A DNA stretch of 64,000 nucleotides from Streptomyces echinatus (lineage in GTDB: Bacteria; Actinomycetota; Actinomycetes; Streptomycetales; Streptomycetaceae): the NCBI RefSeq assembly GCF_014203595.1, contig NZ_JACHJK010000010.1, positions 124,001-188,000 on the forward strand, given 5' to 3'. Position numbers and translations under genes: made by a program. Positions 59,102-64,000 of the stretch are shown here, piece by piece. Position 1 is the first letter of the stretch. Each line of letters opens with the position of its first letter. The notes under the pieces were generated by a model. The model ran no database searches. It was not told where the DNA came from and was given only the letters and a program-made list of their open reading frames with translations.

Positions 59102-61153
59102 TCAGTCCTTGGCCGCCGAGGACTCCTTCGGCCGCTCCACCGCCGGGCCGCGCCGGACCGCACCCGGGGCGTTCCACTCCTGCCGCTTGCGGGCCCGCAG
59201 CTTGGCCGCCTCGGAGGACTGCAGCTGGTACGGCACCGAGGTCACCATGACCCCCGGGGTGAAGAGCAGGCGGCCCTTGAGGCGCAGGGCGCTCTGGTTG
59301 TGCAGCAGGTGCTCGTACCAGTGGCCGACCACGTACTCGGGGATGATCACGGAGACCGCGTCGCGCGGGGACTCCTTGCGCAGGCTCTTGACGTACTCGA
59401 TCACCGGGCGGGTGACCTCGCGGTACGGCGAGTCGAGGACCTTCAGCGGTACGTCGATCCCGCGCCGCTCCCACTCCTCGCGCAGGGCCTTGGTCTCGGC
59501 CGGGTCGACGTTGACCGTCAGCGCCTCAAGGGTGTCCGAGCGCATCAGCTTGGCGTAGGCCAGGGCACGGAGCGTCGGGCGGTGGATCTTGGAGATCAGG
59601 ACGACGGAGTGGACCCGGGACGGGCGGACCATGTCGTCGGCCGGGCCCTCGGGGGCCGCGATCTCCTCGGCGACGCGGTCGTAGTGCTTCCGGATCGCCG
59701 TCATCGTCGCGTAGAAGATGCACATGCCGAGCAGGGCCACCCAGGCACCGTGCGTGAACTTGGTGACCAGGACGACGACCAGCACCAGGCCGGTGAAGAA
59801 GGCGCCGAAGGCGTTGATCGCGCGGGAGCGGACCATGTGGCGGCGCTTGGCCGGGTCCTTCTCGACGGCGAGGTGGCGGTTCCAGTGCCGGACCATGCCG
59901 GTCTGGCTGAGCGTGAAGGACACGAACACGCCGACGATGTAGAGCTGGATCAGCCGCGTGGAGTCCGCGCCGTAGATGACCACGAGGAGGGCCGCCGCGC
60001 CGGCGAGCAGCACGATGCCGTTGGAGAAGGCGAGCCGGTCGCCGCGGGTGTGCAGCTGGCGCGGCAGGTAGCGGTCCTGGGCGAGGATCGAGCCGAGCAG
60101 CGGGAAGCCGTTGTAGGCCGTGTTGGCGGCCAGGAACAGCACCAGCGCGGTGGCGGCGGCCAGCAGGATGAACAGGAAGCTGCCCTTGCCGAAGACCGCC
60201 TCGGCGACCTGGGAGATCACCGGGTTCTGGACGTAGCCGGAACCGACCGGGACGCCGTTGTGGATCAGGTCGGTGGCGGGGTGCTCGGCCATCCGGACCT
60301 TCGTCGCCATCGCGAGGGCGATGATGCCGCAGAACATGGTGACGGCGAGCAGGCCCATCATCGCGAGCGTGGTCGCCGCGTTCTTCGACTTGGGCTTGCG
60401 GAAGGCCGGGACCCCGTTGGAGATGGCCTCCACGCCCGTCAGGGCGGCACAGCCGGAGGAGAAGGCGCGCAGCAGCAGGAAGACGAGCGCGAAGCCCGCG
60501 AGCCCCTGGTGCTCGGCCTTGATGTGGTAGTCGGCCGTCGGCGCATGCATGGTGTCGCCGAGGACGAGGCCCCGGAACGCACCCCACGCGATCATGACGA
60601 AGACGCCGCCGACGAACACGTACGTCGGGATCGCGAAGAGCTTGCCGGACTCCTTCACGCCGCGCAGGTTCATCAGCGTCAGCAGGACGATGACGGCGGC
60701 CGCGCAGAGCACCTTGTGCTCGACCACGAAGGGGATCGCGGAGCCGAGGTTCTCGATGCCGGAGGCGATGGAGACGGCGACCGTGAGGACGTAGTCCACG
60801 AGCAGGGCGCTGGCCACGGTGAGGCCGGCCTTGGGACCGAGGTTGGTGGTGGCGACCTCGTAGTCACCGCCGCCGCTCGGGTAGGCGTGGACGTTCTGCC
60901 GGTAGGAGGCGACCACGGTGAACATCAGCACGACGACCGCGACGGCGATCCAGGGGCTGAAGTGGTACGCCGACACGCCCGCGATGGACAGGACCAGCAG
61001 GACCTCCCCCGGCGCGTAGGCGACGGAGGACAGCGGGTCGGAGGCGAAGACGGGGAGTGCGATGCGCTTCGGCAGGAGCGTTTCGCCCAGCCGGTCACTG
61101 CGCAGTGCGCGCCCGATCAGGATCCGTTTGGGCACGTCGGTCAGTTTGGACAC
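59102..61153 (-). CDS. KimA-like APC-superfamily potassium transporter
   Basis: A 683-residue membrane protein with about 12 helices from residue 30 to 465 and a cytoplasmic C-terminal domain of about 200 residues (SVVLISKIHRPTLRALAYAK, ALTVNVDPAETKALREEWER) resembling a universal-stress fold. The first helix ASDPLSSVAYAPGEVLLVLS is the signature of KimA/YdaO-type proteins, which import potassium with protons. Two TrkA/RCK genes face it across a short divergent region, supporting a potassium role. GTG 61153 has no ribosome site; TACGAT at 61162-61167 lies 8 bases upstream, so leaderless translation is likely. A generic amino acid permease is the alternative. Confidence 0.78.
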   Translation of the reverse strand: MSKLTDVPKRILIGRALRSDRLGETLLPKRIALPVFASDPLSSVAYAPGEVLLVLSIAGVSAYHFSPWIAVAVVVLMFTVVASYRQNVHAYPSGGGDYEVATTNLGPKAGLTVASALLVDYVLTVAVSIASGIENLGSAIPFVVEHKVLCAAAVIVLLTLMNLRGVKESGKLFAIPTYVFVGGVFVMIAWGAFRGLVLGDTMHAPTADYHIKAEHQGLAGFALVFLLLRAFSSGCAALTGVEAISNGVPAFRKPKSKNAATTLAMMGLLAVTMFCGIIALAMATKVRMAEHPATDLIHNGVPVGSGYVQNPVISQVAEAVFGKGSFLFILLAAATALVLFLAANTAYNGFPLLGSILAQDRYLPRQLHTRGDRLAFSNGIVLLAGAAALLVVIYGADSTRLIQLYIVGVFVSFTLSQTGMVRHWNRHLAVEKDPAKRRHMVRSRAINAFGAFFTGLVLVVVLVTKFTHGAWVALLGMCIFYATMTAIRKHYDRVAEEIAAPEGPADDMVRPSRVHSVVLISKIHRPTLRALAYAKLMRSDTLEALTVNVDPAETKALREEWERRGIDVPLKVLDSPYREVTRPVIEYVKSLRKESPRDAVSVIIPEYVVGHWYEHLLHNQSALRLKGRLLFTPGVMVTSVPYQLQSSEAAKLRARKRQEWNAPGAVRRGPAVERPKESSAAKD

Positions 61154-61314
61154 GAGAGAGGATCGTAAGCCTTCGAACTGGCACCCGCCCACCCGGCATG
61201 CGCGATCTGCCTCACGAGTGAATTCGGGGGCGCACGGAACTGCGGAATCCGTGGTTGGTGTGCCCTCCATGTCTAGATGGCAAACCCCGTCTGTCTTCGC
61301 ACTTCGGAGGTTAC

Positions 61315-61461
61315 ATGCCCGCGACCGCGGTGCTGATCGGGGCGGTGCTCGCCCTGGCCGGCCTCGGAATCCTGACCCTGTGCAGCGTGCGCAGCATCAC
61401 TCGCAGGCGGCTCCCGCCGGGCCAGGCACAGGGGTGCCCACCCCACGGCGCCCGTGTGTAG
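61315..61461 (+). CDS. Small membrane protein, 48 residues
   Basis: ATG 61315 has GGAGG 5 bases upstream. The peptide begins MPATAVLIGAVLALAGLG with one membrane helix (residues about 4-22), then a basic RSITRRRLPPG end. It lies 63 bp before the first trkA gene on the same strand. No family is known to me. It could be an accessory subunit of the nearby potassium system. Confidence 0.6.
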   Translation: MPATAVLIGAVLALAGLGILTLCSVRSITRRRLPPGQAQGCPPHGARV

Positions 61462-61524
61462 CTTTGGGCGTCGGTCTGAGACCCTGATCCCGAGCAGTAA
61501 CTTTTGGACACCGGAAGGACGGTC

Positions 61525-62196
61525 GTGCACATCGTCATCATGGGCTGCGGAAGAGTGGGTTCCGCTCTTGCCCAGACCCTGGAGCAACAGGGCCACACGG
61601 TCGCCGTGATCGACCAGGACCCCACTGCCTTCCGCCGGCTGGGCCCGGGGTTCGGGGGACGCCGGGTCACCGGGGTCGGGTTCGACCAGGACACCCTGCG
61701 CGAGGCGGGCATCGAGGAGGCCGGCGCCTTCGCCGCCGTCTCCAGCGGTGACAACTCCAACATCATCTCCGCGCGCGTGGCCCGTGAGATGTTCGGCGTG
61801 GAGAACGTGGCCGCCCGCATCTACGACCCCCGCCGCGCCGAGGTCTACCAGCGCCTGGGCATCCCGACGGTGGCCACGGTCCGCTGGACCGCCGACCAGA
61901 TGCTGCGCCGCCTGCTGCCCTCCGGGGCCGAGCCGCTGTGGCGCGACCCCACCGGCGGGGTCCAGCTCGCCGAGGTGCACGTCTCGCCGAAGTGGGTCGG
62001 CCACAAGATCAGCAAGCTGCAGGAGGAGACGGGCGTCCGGGTGGCGTTCCTGACCCGCCTGGGCGAGGCGATCCTGCCCACCTCCCAGACGGTGCTGCAG
62101 GAGGGCGACCTCGTGCACGTGATGATGCGGACGGACGACGTGGAGAAGGTCGAGGCGGCCTTCGCCGGTGGCCCGGAAGAGGAGGGCGGTCACTGA
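61525..62196 (+). CDS. TrkA/RCK potassium-channel regulatory protein 1
   Basis: A 223-residue RCK protein: Rossmann IMGCGRVGSALAQTLEQQGH, VIDQDPTAF, then a RCK_C domain (VQLAEVHVSPKWVGHKISKL, TVLQEGDLVHVMM). It binds NAD(H) or nucleotides and gates potassium transporters. The GTG start follows GGAAGGAC. It overlaps the second trkA gene by one base. Confidence 0.9.
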   Translation: MHIVIMGCGRVGSALAQTLEQQGHTVAVIDQDPTAFRRLGPGFGGRRVTGVGFDQDTLREAGIEEAGAFAAVSSGDNSNIISARVAREMFGVENVAARIYDPRRAEVYQRLGIPTVATVRWTADQMLRRLLPSGAEPLWRDPTGGVQLAEVHVSPKWVGHKISKLQEETGVRVAFLTRLGEAILPTSQTVLQEGDLVHVMMRTDDVEKVEAAFAGGPEEEGGH

Positions 62197-62867
62197 TGAG
62201 GGTCGCCATTGCCGGAGCCGGCGCCGTCGGCCGCTCGATCGCGGGCGAGCTGCTGGAGAACGGCCACGAGGTCCTGCTGATCGACAAGGCGCCGACCGCC
62301 ATCTCGGTCGAGCGCGTCCCGCAGGCGGAGTGGCTGCTCGCCGACGCCTGTGAGATCACCTCCCTTGACGAGGCGGCGCTGCAGCGCTGCAACGTCGTGA
62401 TCGCCGCGACCGGCGACGACAAGGTCAACCTGGTCGTCTCGCTGCTCGCCAAGACGGAGTACGGCGTTCCGCGCGTCGTGGCCCGGGTGAACAACCCCAA
62501 GAACGAGTGGCTGTTCAACGAGTCCTGGGGCGTCGACGTGGCCGTCTCCACCCCGCGTCTGATGTCTGCCCTGGTCGAGGAGGCGGTGAGCGTCGGCGAC
62601 CTGGTCCGGCTGCTGCGCTTCAGCCACGGCGACGCCAACCTCGTCGAGCTGACCCTGCCCGAGGAGTCGGCCCTGGCCGGTACTCAGGTCGGGGACGTGG
62701 AGTGGCCGCAGGACACCTCCCTGGTCACGATCATCCGCGGGACCCGCGTGCTGACGCCGTCCAAGGAGGACTCCCTGGAGGCGGGCGACGAGCTGCTGTT
62801 CGTGGCCGCGCAGGCCCGGGAGGAACAGCTGGAGGAACTGCTGTCGGTGCGGCGGGAAGAGGCCTGA
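62196..62867 (+). CDS. TrkA/RCK potassium-channel regulatory protein 2
   Basis: A 223-residue paralogue of the preceding protein: IAGAGAVGRSIAGELLENGH, LIDKAPTAI, ATGDDKVNLVVSLLAKTEYGVPRVVARVNNPKN, and an RCK_C domain (VELTLPEESALAGTQVGDV). The two proteins probably form a hetero-oligomeric ring on the KimA-like or another K+ transporter. A 22-bp terminator follows. Confidence 0.9.
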   Translation: MRVAIAGAGAVGRSIAGELLENGHEVLLIDKAPTAISVERVPQAEWLLADACEITSLDEAALQRCNVVIAATGDDKVNLVVSLLAKTEYGVPRVVARVNNPKNEWLFNESWGVDVAVSTPRLMSALVEEAVSVGDLVRLLRFSHGDANLVELTLPEESALAGTQVGDVEWPQDTSLVTIIRGTRVLTPSKEDSLEAGDELLFVAAQAREEQLEELLSVRREEA

Positions 62868-62881
62868 CGCGGTCCGGCGCC

Positions 62882-62930
62882 ACGACGACGAGGGGCGCCC
62901 CGGTTCTTCCGGGGCGCCCCTCGTCGTCGT
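62882..62930. terminator. Bidirectional terminator, 22-bp stem
   Basis: A perfect 22-bp stem with loop TTCTT, between convergent trkA (stop 62867) and the DUF3159 gene (stop 62942). Confidence 0.92.
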
Positions 62931-62941
62931 ACGACGGCTGT

Positions 62942-63709
62942 CTACGCGTCGCGGCGGTGCCGGCCGCCCTGCGCCTCGCCGCCCTCCGCGGCCAGCGCCT
63001 CCTTGCGCGCCTCCTCCGCCTTCTCCTCGGCCTCCATCTCGGCGAAGACGTCGATGGGCGCGGGGGCCTTGCCCAGGAAGAGCCAGGTCAGCCAGACCGC
63101 GAGCAGGAACGGCGGGATCTTCAGGGCGATCAGGACCCAGCCGAGCTGGGCGGTGTCCGCCCACCAGTACAGCGGGAAGAGGATCGCGCACTTGGCGAGC
63201 AGGATCAGGCCCCAGGCCCAACTGGCCTTGGCGTACGCCTTCTTCCGGCCGGGGTTACGGGTGCGCCAGGAGAGGTTCTCCTTGAAGACCGGGCCCAGGA
63301 TGAGGCCGATCAGGGGCACCCCGGCGAGGGTCGTGACGATGTACGCCAGCGCCAGGCCCAGCGTGTAGAGCATGCCGGGGAGGTAGAAGTCCTTGGCGTT
63401 GCCGGTGAACATCGCGAAGACGACACCGAAGGCCACGCCGAAGACGCCGCTGAAAGCGTGCTTGACCGTGTCCTTCATGGCCAGCCGGACCACGACCAGC
63501 AGCAGGGACACCGCCAGCGCGGCGATCGCGGAGATATGCAGGTCCTTGTTGACCGTGAAGATCGCGACGAAGAGCAGGCCCGGCACGACCGTCTCGACCA
63601 TGCCGCGGACCCCGCCGAAGGCCTCGAACAGCGCCGCCTCGGTCACCGCGCGGGCGTCGTCGGGCCGAGTCTGGTCGGTGGCTTCGGTCGGCTTGTCGAG
63701 TGACGTCAC
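62942..63709 (-). CDS. DUF3159 integral membrane protein
   Basis: A 255-residue protein with about five hydrophobic helices between residues 30 and 215 and a charged Glu/Ala-rich C-terminus (EMEAEEKAEEARKEALAA). It fits the actinobacterial DUF3159 family, whose function is unknown. The GTG start lies 3 bases after the OB-fold gene stop, so the two are co-transcribed. Confidence 0.82.
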   Translation of the reverse strand: MTSLDKPTEATDQTRPDDARAVTEAALFEAFGGVRGMVETVVPGLLFVAIFTVNKDLHISAIAALAVSLLLVVVRLAMKDTVKHAFSGVFGVAFGVVFAMFTGNAKDFYLPGMLYTLGLALAYIVTTLAGVPLIGLILGPVFKENLSWRTRNPGRKKAYAKASWAWGLILLAKCAILFPLYWWADTAQLGWVLIALKIPPFLLAVWLTWLFLGKAPAPIDVFAEMEAEEKAEEARKEALAAEGGEAQGGRHRRDA

Positions 63710-63712
63710 CGG

Positions 63713-64000
63713 CTACTCCCGTCCGAGGGGTCGCAGTTCGTATTTCGGGTTGAACAGCACCCGGCGGCCCCGGCTCATCGAGATCCGGCCCGATGCGATC
63801 AGCTTGCGCCCCGGTTCTATGCCTACGATGGAGCGCCTGCCGAGCCACACCACGTCCAGCGCGGCGGAGCCGTCGAACAGTTCCGCCTCCAGGGCCGGGA
63901 CGCCGGCGCGTGGACGCAGGGTGACCGTGCGCAAGGTACCAGTTACGGTGACGATCTGCCGGTCATGGCAGTCGCCGATCTTCGTGCAGCCCGCCGTCTC
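63713..64000 (-). CDS. OB-fold nucleic-acid-binding protein (5' end outside window)
   Basis: About 95 C-terminal residues are present, and the frame continues past the right edge. CTKIGDCHDRQIVTVTGTL and ELFDGSAALDVVWLGRRSIVG, followed by IEPGRKLIASGRIS, look like the OB-fold (tRNA anticodon-type) domain of small actinobacterial DNA-binding proteins. It is linked to the DUF3159 gene by a 3-bp gap. Confidence 0.75.
   Translation of the reverse strand, partial: ETAGCTKIGDCHDRQIVTVTGTLRTVTLRPRAGVPALEAELFDGSAALDVVWLGRRSIVGIEPGRKLIASGRISMSRGRRVLFNPKYELRPLGRE

Noticed and set aside
61154..61314. c-di-AMP (ydaO) riboswitch before the KimA-like gene
   Set aside because: The gene appears to have almost no leader, and no conserved riboswitch core is visible in the 160-bp divergent gap.

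Overview
The window is high-GC actinobacterial chromosome, almost certainly Streptomyces. Third-codon positions are strongly GC-rich, many genes start with GTG, neighbouring genes often overlap by 4 bases, and the das, mut and arc/arg loci are typical of the genus. No tRNA, rRNA, CRISPR array or intact mobile element is visible.

Layout. 1-3632: right edge of a nonribosomal peptide cluster (type II thioesterase end, Fe/2OG dioxygenase, SbnB/SbnA-like enzymes for 2,3-diaminopropionate). 3694-9022: tightly overlapped five-gene minus-strand operon (2OG dioxygenase, GT-A-like protein, PLP decarboxylase, GNAT, MFS) that looks like a small uncharacterised biosynthetic unit; an intergenic repeat lies inside the decarboxylase reading frame. 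9182-15024: the das chitobiose/GlcNAc locus with divergent dasR and three DasR-type operators. 15822-23268: a CoA-dependent 2-aminobenzoate (or salicylate) degradation cluster with a PaaX regulator and a RidA-type deaminase; the two minus-strand promoters share a 28-bp element. 23485-27798: HATPase regulator, APC permease, argF and arcA.

27996-33458 is the most unusual region. It holds two macro-domain proteins (one fused to a SARP-like regulator, one to two membrane helices), a TIR-like protein, and membrane proteins. The TIR protein and the adjacent membrane protein carry nearly the same Asn/Thr/Gly-rich 23-residue motif, at the N-terminus of one and the C-terminus of the other. I read this as an immune or regulated-death module combining a Thoeris-like TIR/macro pair with amyloid-type signalling. 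It is followed by a small RiPP operon (28-residue candidate precursor, B12-type radical SAM, DUF5825-like protein; 33616-36088) and by the hen1-pnkp RNA repair operon (36190-40208).

40507-53219 is ordinary core: D,D-carboxypeptidase, F420-type oxidoreductase, small conserved proteins, MazG-like hydrolase, AAA ATPase, SepF-like protein, mutA-mutB-meaB and lipoamide dehydrogenase. 53530-54620 holds broken remnants of three genes butted together, followed by a LysR/dehydrogenase unit. 57664-64000 returns to conserved core: TrmA/RumA-type methyltransferase, KimA-like potassium transporter, two TrkA/RCK proteins, a DUF3159 protein and an OB-fold protein cut by the window end.
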